Source: Hyphomicrobiales bacterium | Lineage (GTDB): Bacteria > Pseudomonadota > Alphaproteobacteria > Rhizobiales > Xanthobacteraceae | Length of the DNA stretch: 64,000 bases | Reading direction: 5' to 3' | Assembly (NCBI GenBank): GCA_017305535.1 | Contig: JAFKKN010000004.1 | Span: 427,131 to 491,130, forward strand | In this document: positions 25,709-35,666 of the stretch, one piece after another | Layout: every line of letters starts with the position of its first letter | Position numbering within the stretch: the stretch's first letter is position 1 | Notes under the pieces: generated by a model | What the model saw: only the letters and a program-made list of their open reading frames with translations | What the model was told of the DNA's origin: nothing | Database searches by the model: none | Program-made: the position numbers and the translations under genes

Positions 25709-28438
25709 ATGCTCCAGTCCACCGCCCCCCGCGCCACCGACCCCGCCTCGCCGCCAGAACCGGCCGCGCGCGTCACGCCGATGATGGAACAGTACCTTGA
25801 GATCAAGGCGGCCAATCCGGGGCTGTTGCTGTTCTACCGGATGGGCGATTTCTACGAACTGTTCTTCGAGGATGCCGAAGTCGCCTCCCGTGCGCTCGGC
25901 ATCACGCTGACCAAGCGCGGCAAGCATCAGGGCGAAGACATTCCGATGTGCGGCGTGCCGGTGGAGCGCGCCGACGACTACCTGCATCGGTTGATCGAAA
26001 AAGGCCATCGCGTCGCGGTCTGCGAGCAGACCGAGGACCCCGCCGCCGCCCGCAAGCGCGGCAACAAGAGCGTGGTCAAGCGCGACGTGGTGCGGCTGGT
26101 AACACCCGGCACCCTGACCGAGGACAACCTGCTCGACGCCCGCGCCAACAACTATCTGCTGGCGCTGGCGCGCGCCCGCGCGTCGTCGTCGGGCGAGGAC
26201 CGTATCGGGCTGGCCTGGATCGACATTTCGACATCGGAATTCATGGTCACCGAGGTAAGTGGCGGCGAGCTCGGCGCAACGCTGGCGCGGATCAATCCGA
26301 ACGAGGTGATTGTCACCGACGCGATTTATAGCGACGCAGTGCTCGGCCCGCTGTTGCGCGAACTGCCCGCCGTCACACCGCTGACACGCGACGTGTTCGA
26401 CTCAGCTACCGCCGAACGGCGGCTGTGCGATTATTTCGCCGTGGCGACGATGGACGGCCTCAGCGCAATGTCGCGGCTGGAGGCGACCGCCGCGGCCGCC
26501 GCTGTCACCTATGTCGATCGCACCCAGGTCGGCAAACGGGTGCCGCTGTCGCCGCCGGCGCGTGAAATCACCGGCGCGACCATGGCGATCGATCCCGCAA
26601 CCCGCGCCAATCTCGAACTGACGCGAACGCTCGGCGGCGAACGGCGCGGCTCACTGCTCGACGCCATCGACCTGACCGTCACCGCCGCTGGATCGCGACT
26701 GCTGGCGCAGCGCCTCGCGGCGCCATTGACCGACACCGCCGCCATCGCCCACCGCCTCGATGCCGTCAGCGCCTTCGTCGAAGACATCGCGGCGCGTGAC
26801 GATCTACGCGCCATCCTGCGTGCCGCGCCGGACATGTCGCGCGCACTGGCGCGACTGTCGGTCGGTCGCGGCGGCCCGCGCGATCTGGCCGGCCTGCGCG
26901 ACGGCATTTTCGCTGCCGATCAGGCCTTGCGGCGGCTGCAACAGTTCAACGATCTGCCGCGTGATCTGCAAACGGTCGCGGCGGCGTTGCAACGCCCCTC
27001 GCGCGACCTTGCCCACGAATTCGCCCGCGCGCTCGACGAGCAACTGCCGCTGTTGAAGCGCGACGGCGGCTTTGTCCGCGCAGGCTACGCTACCGCATTG
27101 GATGAGACTCGCAAGCTGCGCGACGACTCGCGCCGCGTAGTCGCGGAAATGCAGGCGCGCTACGCCGACGACACCGGCATCAAGGCGCTGAAGATCCGGC
27201 ACAACAATGTGCTCGGCTATTTCGTCGAGGTGACCGCGCAGCACGGCGACAAGCTGATGACGGCGCCGCTCAACGCCACCTTCATCCATCGCCAGACCTT
27301 GGCGGGGCAGGTGCGTTTCACCACGTCGGAACTCGGCGAGATCGAAGCCAAGATCGCCAATGCCGGCGACCGCGCGCTCGGCCTCGAACTCGAAATCTTC
27401 GAACAGCTTTGCGCCATGGCAATTGAGGCCGGCGACGACCTGCGCGCCGCTGCGCATGCCTTCGCGGTGCTCGACGTCGCGACCGCGTTGGCAAAGCTCG
27501 CCGTCGATGAAAATTACGTGCGATCCGAGGTGGATTCCTCGCTCGGCTTCGCCATCGAAGGCGGCCGTCATCCGGTGGTGGAGCAGGCGCTCAAACGCGA
27601 CGGCCAGCCCTTCATCGCCAATGCTTGCGATCTCTCACCGGGACCCGCGCAGGCGTTCGGGCAAATCTGGCTGATCACCGGTCCCAACATGGCCGGTAAA
27701 TCGACCTTTCTGCGTCAGAACGCGCTGATCGCGCTCTTGGCGCAGACCGGCAGTTACGTGCCCGCCTCGCGCGCGCGGATCGGCGTCGTCGACCGGTTGT
27801 TCTCGCGCGTCGGCGCTGCCGACGATCTGGCGCGCGGCCGCTCCACCTTCATGGTGGAGATGGTGGAGACCGCCGCCATTCTCAATCAGGCGGGCGAGCG
27901 CGCGCTGGTGATCCTCGACGAGATCGGGCGCGGCACCGCGACCTTCGACGGCCTCTCGATTGCATGGGCTGCCATCGAGCACCTGCACGAGAGCAACAAG
28001 TGCCGTACCTTGTTCGCCACGCATTATCACGAACTCACCGCGCTGTCGGCGCGGTTGCCGCGTCTGTTCAACGCCACCGTGCGCGTCAAGGAATGGCACG
28101 GCGACGTGGTGTTCCTGCACGAGGTGTTGCCGGGCTCGGCGGATCGCTCCTACGGCATTCAGGTGGCGAAGCTCGCCGGCCTGCCGCCGGGCGTCATCAC
28201 CCGCGCCAAGGCGGTGCTGGCAAAACTCGAAGCCAATGATCGTGGGCAAACCACGCGCGCGCTCACCGACGACCTGCCGCTGTTCGCCGTGCCCTCGCGC
28301 GCGGCGCCTGAACCGCAACCGCCGAGCGAAGCGGAGCGGTTGATCGCGGCGCTGAATGCGCTGCATCCGGACGAGATGTCGCCCCGCGAGGCGCTCGACG
28401 CGCTGTATGCTTTGAAGGCAAAATTGCCGAAGGCGTAA
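25709..28438 (+). CDS. mutS: DNA mismatch repair protein MutS
   Basis: A 909-residue MutS that binds mismatches and recruits MutL. The mismatch-wedge motif [15 protein letters not shown] appears near residue 47 (Phe-x-Glu region), followed by the connector, lever and clamp domains. The C-terminal ATPase has Walker [10 protein letters not shown] (~658-666), the signature [14 protein letters not shown], Walker [17 protein letters not shown], and FATHYHEL. The gene runs directly to the opposing membrane-protein stop, with no bases between. The start is the first ATG; no strong ribosome site is visible. Confidence 0.96.
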   Translation: MLQSTAPRATDPASPPEPAARVTPMMEQYLEIKAANPGLLLFYRMGDFYELFFEDAEVASRALGITLTKRGKHQGEDIPMCGVPVERADDYLHRLIEKGHRVAVCEQTEDPAAARKRGNKSVVKRDVVRLVTPGTLTEDNLLDARANNYLLALARARASSSGEDRIGLAWIDISTSEFMVTEVSGGELGATLARINPNEVIVTDAIYSDAVLGPLLRELPAVTPLTRDVFDSATAERRLCDYFAVATMDGLSAMSRLEATAAAAAVTYVDRTQVGKRVPLSPPAREITGATMAIDPATRANLELTRTLGGERRGSLLDAIDLTVTAAGSRLLAQRLAAPLTDTAAIAHRLDAVSAFVEDIAARDDLRAILRAAPDMSRALARLSVGRGGPRDLAGLRDGIFAADQALRRLQQFNDLPRDLQTVAAALQRPSRDLAHEFARALDEQLPLLKRDGGFVRAGYATALDETRKLRDDSRRVVAEMQARYADDTGIKALKIRHNNVLGYFVEVTAQHGDKLMTAPLNATFIHRQTLAGQVRFTTSELGEIEAKIANAGDRALGLELEIFEQLCAMAIEAGDDLRAAAHAFAVLDVATALAKLAVDENYVRSEVDSSLGFAIEGGRHPVVEQALKRDGQPFIANACDLSPGPAQAFGQIWLITGPNMAGKSTFLRQNALIALLAQTGSYVPASRARIGVVDRLFSRVGAADDLARGRSTFMVEMVETAAILNQAGERALVILDEIGRGTATFDGLSIAWAAIEHLHESNKCRTLFATHYHELTALSARLPRLFNATVRVKEWHGDVVFLHEVLPGSADRSYGIQVAKLAGLPPGVITRAKAVLAKLEANDRGQTTRALTDDLPLFAVPSRAAPEPQPPSEAERLIAALNALHPDEMSPREALDALYALKAKLPKA

Positions 28439-29239
28439 TCAGCGCGCCGCGGCCTGTCGGCTGAAAGCCCACAGGCCGATATTCCAGCCGACGCAGACGA
28501 CGAGCGCCAGGATCAGCCCCGTGGCCGATCCAAGATGCAACGCACCAAGATGAAGCGTCGTAAGCCCGAAGCCGAATCCGACCATTCCCCACAGGCCGTT
28601 GGCGAGCACCGCGCCTGTCGCGCGGCCACCGATGCGCGGATGCAGGATCAGCATCAGACTCGATGAGACGATGGGAAACACCGCAAGGATTCCAGTGACC
28701 GCCGGACCGACGCGGCTCGATAGCCCCACGACCGTCGCGACCATTAAGGCCACCATCAACGCGCGCAACGGAATATCGTACCAGCGCCGCCGGATCGGCG
28801 GCATCACCACCTTGCGATAGCGTTGCGCCAGCGGCAAGCAGACCGCGCAAACCAGCGCATTGACGGCAAGCCCACCGCCCAGCGACCAATTCATACTGTG
28901 CGCCAGTGATACCAGCACCAGCCAGGCCGATATCGCCGTCCCGAAGCTGGCTACGGCACTATGCCGCTGCGCCATCGTCGCATAGACCATGCCGAAAACC
29001 ATGATGACGGCATTGATCGGCAGCGCGGCAAGCGCGCTGGCGGCGATGAAAGCCGCGTCATGATCGAGCGCGAGAAAGACATAGACGGGGCCGGTGAAGA
29101 CCGGCAGCGTCGCCACCAGCGCGCCAATCAATGGTCCCGAACGTTCGGTGACAACGGAAGCTGTCACCACGAACGCGGCGGTCACCGCCATGCGAAGCAA
29201 CAGCGTCAGGACAAACGCGAGATCGGGCGACATCGACAT
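28439..29239 (-). CDS. Eight-helix integral membrane protein, unknown role
   Basis: A 266-residue protein with about eight hydrophobic segments and few charges, such as MAVTAAFVVTASVVTER, GALVATLPVFTGPVYVFLAL, ALAALPINAVIMVFGMVYATM and IPLRALMVALMVATVVGLSSRVGPAVTGILAVFPIVSSSLMLI. I do not recognise a named family; the repeated VVT-S-GPLIGALVATLP and GPAVTGILAVFPIVSS half-patterns suggest an internal duplication. It is convergent with mutS and lies after osmC on the minus strand. A function cannot be given. Confidence 0.7.
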   Translation of the reverse strand: MSMSPDLAFVLTLLLRMAVTAAFVVTASVVTERSGPLIGALVATLPVFTGPVYVFLALDHDAAFIAASALAALPINAVIMVFGMVYATMAQRHSAVASFGTAISAWLVLVSLAHSMNWSLGGGLAVNALVCAVCLPLAQRYRKVVMPPIRRRWYDIPLRALMVALMVATVVGLSSRVGPAVTGILAVFPIVSSSLMLILHPRIGGRATGAVLANGLWGMVGFGFGLTTLHLGALHLGSATGLILALVVCVGWNIGLWAFSRQAAAR

Positions 29240-29243
29240 GGAC

Positions 29244-29277
29244 GCGTCATGCCCGGCTTTGCGCCGGGCATCTACGC
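29244..29277. repeat. Extragenic palindrome (TGCCCGGC type), single
   Basis: ATGCCCGGC (29249-29257) pairs with GCCGGGCAT (29263-29271), with GCGT/ACGC flanks. It lies between the membrane protein and the osmC-like gene. The core is the same as in 15196-15290 and in the phaA terminator. Confidence 0.8.
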
Positions 29278-29326
29278 CCTAAATTGCATTGATGGAATGC
29301 GCGCGGCCGGCGGACGGCCGCGCCGA

Positions 29327-29836
29327 TCAGACGCGGTGCATCTCAACCGACATCTTCGGTCCGTTCTTGATGGTCTGATAGACCACGCAATAACGCTCCG
29401 TCAGCTTCAGCATCAGGTCGAGTTTGTCCTGCGGTGCCTCGGTATCGACATCGAAACGCAGGCGGATTTCAGCGAACCCGACCGGGGCTTCCTTGTCGAC
29501 GCCGAGCGTGCCACGAAAATCGAGATCGCCCTCGGCGGAAACGCGCCCTTCCTTCAACGGCACCTCAAGCGCGGTCGCGACCGACTTCAAGGTCACGCCA
29601 GCGCAGGCCACCAGCGCTTCCAGCAGCATGTCGCCCGAGCACAACTCAAGTCCCGAACCGCCGGTCGCCGGATGAAGACCGGCCATCGCGATCGCACGCC
29701 CGGTCTCGAGCTTGCAGGCAATGCCCTCGCTGTCGGTGGAGCCTGTCGCCTTCAACGTGATCAATCCCGATGTCGGATCGTTCTTGTAGCGCTCCTTGAT
29801 CGGCGCCTGCATCGCACGAAGCTGGGTGGCGTCCAT
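29327..29836 (-). CDS. OsmC-family protein
   Basis: The 169-residue OsmC/Ohr-fold protein has a first cysteine in GSGLELCSGDMLLEALVACAGVTLKSVA and a second in ERYCVVYQTI, the usual spacing of the peroxidase cysteine pair. The family reduces organic hydroperoxides or acts in related sulfur/acyl chemistry. It sits between the ssuB-like ATPase (74 bases away, same strand) and a membrane protein. OsmC proteins next to sulfonate transport genes could reflect sulfur-linked redox handling, but this is inference. Confidence 0.85.
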   Translation of the reverse strand: MDATQLRAMQAPIKERYKNDPTSGLITLKATGSTDSEGIACKLETGRAIAMAGLHPATGGSGLELCSGDMLLEALVACAGVTLKSVATALEVPLKEGRVSAEGDLDFRGTLGVDKEAPVGFAEIRLRFDVDTEAPQDKLDLMLKLTERYCVVYQTIKNGPKMSVEMHRV

Positions 29837-29910
29837 GACTGATCTTTCTCCTGAAAATATCGATCGGTTGCCACGATCTTATTACGAATTCGTGCCCGCT
29901 GGATACCGCA

Positions 29911-30696
29911 TCACCACCACATCGCCTCGCCGGAGACGGGTTTGTCCTGGCGGTCCGGCACGGCGCGGTCAAGCGACTGATCGAGCGAGGTCAGCACTCG
30001 CCGCTTGAGATCCTCGAACAGCGCCGAAGCCCGGTCGCGCGGCCGCGACAGGAACACCGGGATCTCCTCGAACAGACGCCCCGGACGTGGCCGCATCACC
30101 ACGATCCGGTCCGCCAGCACCACCGCTTCGTCGACATCGTGGGTCACCAGGATCAGTGTCGGACGCGAATCCGCCCAGAGGTCGAGCAGATGATCCTGCA
30201 AGTCGCGGCGGGTGAAAGCGTCGAGCGCGGAGAATGGTTCGTCCAGTAGCAAGACCTCGGGACGTGGCACCAGCGCGCGCGCAATCGCGACGCGTTGCGC
30301 CTGACCGCCGGAGAGCTCGCGCGGCCACACACCGGCTTTGTCGGCGAGACCGACACGTTTCAACGCTTCGGTGACGCGCGCGGTACGCTCTTGTTTCGAC
30401 AGGCCGTCGAGGCCGAAGGCAACATTGTCTGCGACGCTCAGCCACGGCAGCAGGCGCGGCTCCTGAAAGATGATGCCGATCTTCGGATGCGGCGCGGTGA
30501 TGATGTCGCCGTCGAGCGTGATCGTGCCGCGGCTGGCACGATCAAGGCCAGCGATGGCGCGCAACAGGGTAGATTTGCCGCAGCCGGAGCCTCCGATCAC
30601 CGCGATGATCTCGCCCGGTTTGATCGACGCCGAGAACCGCTCCAGTGCGTTGACACCGTTGGGATAGGTCTTGCCGACCTGATCGAGCGCAAGCAT
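29911..30696 (-). CDS. ssuB: Sulfonate/nitrate/taurine-type ABC transporter ATP-binding protein
   Basis: A 261-residue ABC ATPase of the SsuB/TauB/NrtD group. Walker A is GGSGCGKST, the Q-loop region PKIGIIFQEPRLLPWLSVADNV is typical of this group, the signature is LSGGQAQRVAIARAL, Walker B LLLDEPFSALD, and the H-loop LVTHDVDEAV. The start ATG overlaps the upstream permease stop (TGATG), so the genes are coupled. An open frame continues upstream through the permease gene, but that part is out-of-frame shadow. Confidence 0.93.
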   Translation of the reverse strand: MLALDQVGKTYPNGVNALERFSASIKPGEIIAVIGGSGCGKSTLLRAIAGLDRASRGTITLDGDIITAPHPKIGIIFQEPRLLPWLSVADNVAFGLDGLSKQERTARVTEALKRVGLADKAGVWPRELSGGQAQRVAIARALVPRPEVLLLDEPFSALDAFTRRDLQDHLLDLWADSRPTLILVTHDVDEAVVLADRIVVMRPRPGRLFEEIPVFLSRPRDRASALFEDLKRRVLTSLDQSLDRAVPDRQDKPVSGEAMWW

Positions 30697-31544
30697 CACG
30701 CCTCTCCCGCCTGCTGGCCGTAGGCGTCCTGCCAGCGCAGCAACGGCGCGGTGGCGACCTCGATCAGCCAGTCGGTGGTCTTGCCGATGATCGCGAAGGC
30801 GACGATGGCGGCGACGATCTGCGCCGGCTTGCCGAGTTGCTGGCCGTCCATCAGCAGATAACCGAGCCCTTCGGAGGCGCCGAGTAGTTCGGCGGCGACG
30901 ACGAACATCCAGCCGAGACCAAGGCCGGAACGCAGCGACACGATGTAGCTCGGCAGCACGGCGGGCAGCAAAATGCGCCGTACCAGCGCCGGCCCAGAGA
31001 GGCGGAACGCACGACCGACCTCGACGATCTTGCGATCGACGCTGAGGATCGCGCCCATCACTCCAAGATAGACCGGGAAGAACACGCCGACCGCGATCAG
31101 TGCCACCTTCGATGCCTCGAAGATGCCGAACCACAGAATGAACAGCGGCACCCAGGCGATCGACGGAATCGAGCGCAGCGCCTGCAAGGTCGGGTCGAGC
31201 ACGCGGCGCGACAGCGACGAATAACCGGCGATGGCACCGACCAGCGTTCCGGCTACCACGCCGAGCGCGAAACCGGCCGCAACACGCAGCACCGTTGCCT
31301 GGGTATGGGTCCACAGTTCGCCGGTGCGGGCCAGTTCCCACAACGTCGCAAAGATTACCGACGGCGGCGGCACCAGCCGTCCGTCCGACCAGCCGAGATG
31401 AACCGCGAGCTCCCATGCCGCCCCGAGCCCGACCGGCAGCACGAGACCAAGCAAAAGGGATCGCAGATGACGCGCGCGGCTGCGCGGCTGCGTCGGCAGA
31501 TCGATCGAAGGAGCCGGAGCCAAGGTCATTTCAACGGCAGTCAT
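30696..31544 (-). CDS. ssuC: Sulfonate-type ABC transporter permease
   Basis: A 282-residue BPD-type permease with about six membrane segments. The EAA-like cytoplasmic loop is VGRAFRLSGPALVRRILLPAVLPSYIVSLRSGLGLGWMFVVAAELLGASEGLGYLL, characteristic of SsuC/TauC/NrtB proteins. It carries the substrate delivered by the SsuA-like protein and is energised by the overlapping ssuB product. A 93-base gap separates it from the binding-protein gene. Confidence 0.93.
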   Translation of the reverse strand: MTAVEMTLAPAPSIDLPTQPRSRARHLRSLLLGLVLPVGLGAAWELAVHLGWSDGRLVPPPSVIFATLWELARTGELWTHTQATVLRVAAGFALGVVAGTLVGAIAGYSSLSRRVLDPTLQALRSIPSIAWVPLFILWFGIFEASKVALIAVGVFFPVYLGVMGAILSVDRKIVEVGRAFRLSGPALVRRILLPAVLPSYIVSLRSGLGLGWMFVVAAELLGASEGLGYLLMDGQQLGKPAQIVAAIVAFAIIGKTTDWLIEVATAPLLRWQDAYGQQAGEA

Positions 31545-31637
31545 GGCATGCTCAATTGGGAAATGGAACCGGACGCGCCCGGCACCCCCGCGCGCGTCCG
31601 TTGATCTGTCAAAGTGATTCCGCGCGATCGCGCAGGA

Positions 31638-32609
31638 TCAGTTCGTGAGCGGCACGCTGTCGTCGATCAGCGAATCCAGCGTCGCCTTGACGTCAACTGT
31701 GGCGGCGATCACGCCCGCCTGTTGCAAGGCGAGACCAGCGGCGAGGATCGAAGCCCGCTGCGGAGCGCCGATCTTCGAATGCGTCAGGTCGGTGCGTTCC
31801 TTGAGTTGCTTGTCGACCACCACGTCCGGCAGCTTGGTGACCGAGATGAAGGTCTTCTTCATCTCGTCGTAGTTGGCGAGCGAGAACTTGCGCGCCTCCT
31901 CGTAGACCTTCAGTACGCGCTGCACCAGATCGGGATGATCCTTCAGGAACTGCTCGCGGACATTGAGAATGCCCCAGGTGTTGGCGTCCTTGTTGCGATA
32001 GAACAACCGCGCGCCGTCCTCGACCTCGGCCGCCGCCATCATCGGATCGAGCCCGGCCCAGGCCTGCACGTCGCCGCGCTTCAGCGCGGTGGCGCCATCC
32101 GGGTGTTGCAGCAGCACCGGCTTGATGTCCTTCTCCGACAGCCCGACGCTTTGCAGCGCGCGCACCAGGAAGATGTGCGGATCGGTGCCGCGCGTCACCG
32201 CGACGCGCTGGCCCTTGAGGTCCTCGATCTTGGTAATCTTGGAGTCCTTCGACGTCACCAGCGCGGTCCATTCCGGCTGCGAATAGACGTAAATCGACTT
32301 GATCGGGTTGCCGTTGATCTTGGCGACCAGTGCCGCCGAACCTGCGGTCGAGCCGAAATCGATCGAGCCGGCATTGAGGAATTCGAGCGCCTTGTTGGAG
32401 CCGGCCGACTGCACCCAGCGAATCTTGATCCCGTCCTTCTCGAATTCCTTCTCGAGCAGGCCCTTGTCCTTCATCACCATCGAGACAGGATTGTAGGTCG
32501 CCCAGTCGACGCGAATCTCCTTCACCGGATCGGCGGCCAGCGCGGCGCCGGGAACGAGCAGCGAAACCGCCAGAGCCGCGGTCAGGCCGCGTCGCGAAAT
32601 CTTGAACAT
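31638..32609 (-). CDS. ssuA: Aliphatic sulfonate ABC transporter substrate-binding protein
   Basis: A 323-residue periplasmic binding protein with signal peptide MFKISRRGLTAALAVSLLVPGAALA. The type-2 fold carries RVDWATYNPVSMVMKDKGLLEKEFEKDGIKIRWVQSAGSNKALEFLNAGSIDFGSTAGSAALVAKINGNP, which closely fits SsuA/NrtA sulfonate-binding proteins (the NPVSMVMK and FGSTAGSAA stretches). AGAGGATC before ATG 32609 decides the start; the frame extends upstream by 32 codons without signal. First gene of the ssuACB transcript. The monooxygenase genes ssuD/ssuE are absent nearby. Confidence 0.93.
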   Translation of the reverse strand: MFKISRRGLTAALAVSLLVPGAALAADPVKEIRVDWATYNPVSMVMKDKGLLEKEFEKDGIKIRWVQSAGSNKALEFLNAGSIDFGSTAGSAALVAKINGNPIKSIYVYSQPEWTALVTSKDSKITKIEDLKGQRVAVTRGTDPHIFLVRALQSVGLSEKDIKPVLLQHPDGATALKRGDVQAWAGLDPMMAAAEVEDGARLFYRNKDANTWGILNVREQFLKDHPDLVQRVLKVYEEARKFSLANYDEMKKTFISVTKLPDVVVDKQLKERTDLTHSKIGAPQRASILAAGLALQQAGVIAATVDVKATLDSLIDDSVPLTN

Positions 32610-32860
32610 GATCCTCTTTCTCCATTGCCGGGTCGCGTGCTCGGGTGTCTGTCCCGAGTGAATGGCCACCCGTGCCCCTCGCCATATAAAGCCCATATAT
32701 TCCAATCACTTGTACGGCAGGACCGGCGAGAAAATCCGCCTAAAGAGCGGCCCGGCACGAGAATGATGACACCGCGAAACTCCCGAAAATGAGGATGTTC
32801 TGTCCGCATGCGGTGGTTTAATGAATCGATGACAGCGCCCGCACCGTTCGATATCCGGAT

Positions 32861-35644
32861 ATGATGGATCACGCCGCAGCACCGACGCCCGTTCCCGATA
32901 CCATCTTCGATACCGCGCGGATCGCCGCCGAGGTCGGCGCGCTGGCGGAGCGCCATGCCGGAAACAACGATGCTTTCCGCTCGGCGCTGGCGCACCTGCT
33001 CAAGGCCGAATTGCTCAAGGCGCGCGAGGCCGCGCAGGCTGCACTGCTGAAAGACCGCCACGGCCGCCATTGTGCCGAGCGGCTCTGCTTCGTGCAGGAC
33101 GAGATCATCCGCATCCTGTTCGACGCCGCCACACACTATCTCTATCGTTCGCCGATTCCGTCCGGCGCCGAGCGCATGGCCGTGGTCGCCACCGGTGGCT
33201 ACGGGCGCGGCCTGATGGCGCCGGAGTCCGATATCGATCTGCTGTTCATCCTGCCCTACAAGCAGACGGCGTGGGGCGAGCAGGTCGCCGAAGCAATTCT
33301 CTATTGCCTGTGGGACATGGGGCTGAAGGTCGGCCACGCGACGCGCTCGGTGGACGAGTCGATCCGTCAGGCGCGCGGCGACATGACCATCCGCACCGCC
33401 ATTCTCGAAACGCGCTATCTCACCGGCGATCGCGGGCTTTACGACGAACTGGTCGAGCGTTTCGACAAAGACGTGGTGCAAGGCACCGCGTCCGAATTCG
33501 TTACCGCCAAACTCTCGGAGCGCGAGGAACGCCACCGTCGTGCCGGGCAATCTCGCTATCTGGTAGAGCCCAACGTCAAGGACGGCAAAGGCGGCCTGCG
33601 CGACCTGCATACGCTGTTCTGGATCGCCAAATACGTCTACCGCGTCCGCGACACCGACGAGTTGCTCGAGCGCGGTGTGTTCGACGCGCATGAATTCCGC
33701 ACATTTCGGCGTTGCGCCGACTTCCTGTGGTCGGTTCGCTGCAACATGCACTTCCTGACCGGGCGTGCGGAAGAACGACTGTCGTTCGATTTGCAGCGCG
33801 AGATTGCCCAGCGGCTCGGTTACACCTCGCATCCGGGCATGCAGGACGTCGAACGCTTCATGAAGCACTACTTCCTGGTGGCGAAGGACGTCGGCGACCT
33901 CACCGCGATCCTGTGCGCCAAGCTGGAGGACCAGCAGGCCAAGCCGGCTCCGGTGCTGAGCCGGGTGATGGCGCGGCTACGCCCCAACAACAAGCGGCGG
34001 CGGGTGCCTGAGAGCGACGACTTCATCATCGACAACAACCGCATCACGCTGGCGACGCCGGACGTCTTCCGGCGCGATCCGGTCAGCCTGATCCGCATCT
34101 TCCGCCTGGCGCAGAAGAACAACCTCGCATTCCATCCGGATGCGATGCGCGCGGTGACGCGGTCGCTGCAACTGATCAACACGCAGGTCCGTGACGATCC
34201 CGAGGCCAACCGACTGTTCATCGAGATCCTCACCTCGGACGACGCCGAGATCGTGCTGCGGCGGATGAACGAGACCCGCGTGCTCGGCCACTTCATCCGC
34301 GCCTTCGGCAAGATCGTCGCGATGATGCAATTCAACATGTATCATCACTACACCGTCGACGAGCATCTGCTGCGCTGCGTCGGCTTCCTTCAGGAAATCG
34401 AACGCGGCGGCAACGAGGAATTCGCGCTCGCCTCCGACCTGATGCGCAAGATCCGCCCCGAGCACCGCACCGTCATCTATGTCACGGTGCTGCTACACGA
34501 CATCGCCAAGGGACGGCCGGAAGATCACTCAATCGCCGGCGCCAAGGTGGCGCGACGGCTGTGCCCGCGTCTCGGTCTCAACGCCGCCGACACCGCGCTG
34601 GTGGCATGGTTGATCGAGGAACACCTCACCATGTCCGGTGTCGCGCAATCGCGCGACCTCTCCGACCGCAAAACCATCGAGAACTTCGCCGCCGTGGTGC
34701 AGTCGGTCGAGCACATGAAGCTGCTCACCATCCTCACCACCGCCGACATCCGTGGCGTCGGGCCCGGCGTATGGAACGGCTGGAAAGCTCAACTGTTACG
34801 CACGCTCTACTACGAAACCGAACCGGTGCTGACGGGGGGCTTCTCCGAGGTTAACCGCACCCAGCGTATCGAGGCGGCACAAGCGGAATTCCGCGCAGCT
34901 TTCAAGGAGTGGCCGGAGCCGGAGTTGAATGCCTATATCGCGCGGCACTATCCGGCCTATTGGCTCAAGGTCGATCTGCCGCGCAAAATTCGCCACGCAC
35001 GTTTCCTGCAATCCGCCGAGCAGGGCAAACACAAGCTGGCGATCAATGTCGGCTTCGACGAGGCGCGCGGCGTCACGGAATTGACCATCCTCGCGCCGGA
35101 CCATCCCTGGCTGTTGTCGATCATCGCCGGCGCCTGTGCGTCCGCCGGCGCCAACATCGTCGATGCACAGATCTACACCACCACCGATGGCCTTGCGCTC
35201 GACACTATCGCCATCTCCCGCGAATACGACCGCGACGAGGACGAGGGCCGCCGCGCCACGCGTATCGGCGACATGATCGAACAGGTGCTCGACGGCAAAT
35301 TACGATTGCCGGAAGTGGTGGCGCATCGCGTCGCCAGCCGCACCAAGCTGCGCCCCTTCGTGGTCGAACCCGAGGTCATCATCAACAACCAGTGGTCGGA
35401 CCGTCATACCGTGATCGAGATATCCGGCCTCGACCGGCCGGGCTTGTTGTACCAACTGACCACCGCGATCTCGAAGCTGAACCTGAATATCGCCTCGGCC
35501 CACGTCTCGACCTTCGGCGAGCGCGCCCGCGACGTATTCTATGTCACCGACCTGATGGGTGCACAGATCACCGCGCCGACGCGGCAGGCCGCGATCAAGC
35601 GCGCGTTGATCCATCTGCTGACCAACGACTCGGTCGCGGCGTGA
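32861..35644 (+). CDS. glnD: Bifunctional PII uridylyltransferase/uridylyl-removing enzyme
   Basis: A 927-residue GlnD, the glutamine sensor that uridylylates PII when nitrogen is scarce and removes the UMP when glutamine is high. Domains: nucleotidyltransferase with GGYGRGLMAPESDIDLLFI (GG and DxD motif, ~107-125); a helical linker; an HD domain with VLLHDIAKGRPEDHS (~547-561); and two C-terminal ACT domains (LTILAPDHPWLLSIIAGACASAGANIVDAQIYTT, and ISGLDRPGLLYQLTTAISKLNLNIASAHVSTFGE). The length is typical of alphaproteobacteria. Confidence 0.96.
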   Translation: MMDHAAAPTPVPDTIFDTARIAAEVGALAERHAGNNDAFRSALAHLLKAELLKAREAAQAALLKDRHGRHCAERLCFVQDEIIRILFDAATHYLYRSPIPSGAERMAVVATGGYGRGLMAPESDIDLLFILPYKQTAWGEQVAEAILYCLWDMGLKVGHATRSVDESIRQARGDMTIRTAILETRYLTGDRGLYDELVERFDKDVVQGTASEFVTAKLSEREERHRRAGQSRYLVEPNVKDGKGGLRDLHTLFWIAKYVYRVRDTDELLERGVFDAHEFRTFRRCADFLWSVRCNMHFLTGRAEERLSFDLQREIAQRLGYTSHPGMQDVERFMKHYFLVAKDVGDLTAILCAKLEDQQAKPAPVLSRVMARLRPNNKRRRVPESDDFIIDNNRITLATPDVFRRDPVSLIRIFRLAQKNNLAFHPDAMRAVTRSLQLINTQVRDDPEANRLFIEILTSDDAEIVLRRMNETRVLGHFIRAFGKIVAMMQFNMYHHYTVDEHLLRCVGFLQEIERGGNEEFALASDLMRKIRPEHRTVIYVTVLLHDIAKGRPEDHSIAGAKVARRLCPRLGLNAADTALVAWLIEEHLTMSGVAQSRDLSDRKTIENFAAVVQSVEHMKLLTILTTADIRGVGPGVWNGWKAQLLRTLYYETEPVLTGGFSEVNRTQRIEAAQAEFRAAFKEWPEPELNAYIARHYPAYWLKVDLPRKIRHARFLQSAEQGKHKLAINVGFDEARGVTELTILAPDHPWLLSIIAGACASAGANIVDAQIYTTTDGLALDTIAISREYDRDEDEGRRATRIGDMIEQVLDGKLRLPEVVAHRVASRTKLRPFVVEPEVIINNQWSDRHTVIEISGLDRPGLLYQLTTAISKLNLNIASAHVSTFGERARDVFYVTDLMGAQITAPTRQAAIKRALIHLLTNDSVAA

Positions 35645-35645
35645 G

Positions 35646-35661
35646 CCACCCGCACGGGTGG
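35646..35661. terminator. Short hairpin between convergent glnD and ogt-like gene
   Basis: CCACCCG (35646-35652) and CGGGTGG (35655-35661) form a 7-bp stem immediately after the glnD stop. ogt ends six bases further on in the opposite direction. No T-run follows, so the terminator role is only suggested by position. Confidence 0.4.
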
Positions 35662-35666
35662 ATGGC

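Noticed and set aside
32582..33868. 428-codon minus-strand open frame over glnD and the ssuA start
   Set aside because: It overlaps the nucleotidyltransferase domain of glnD in antisense and shows no domain.
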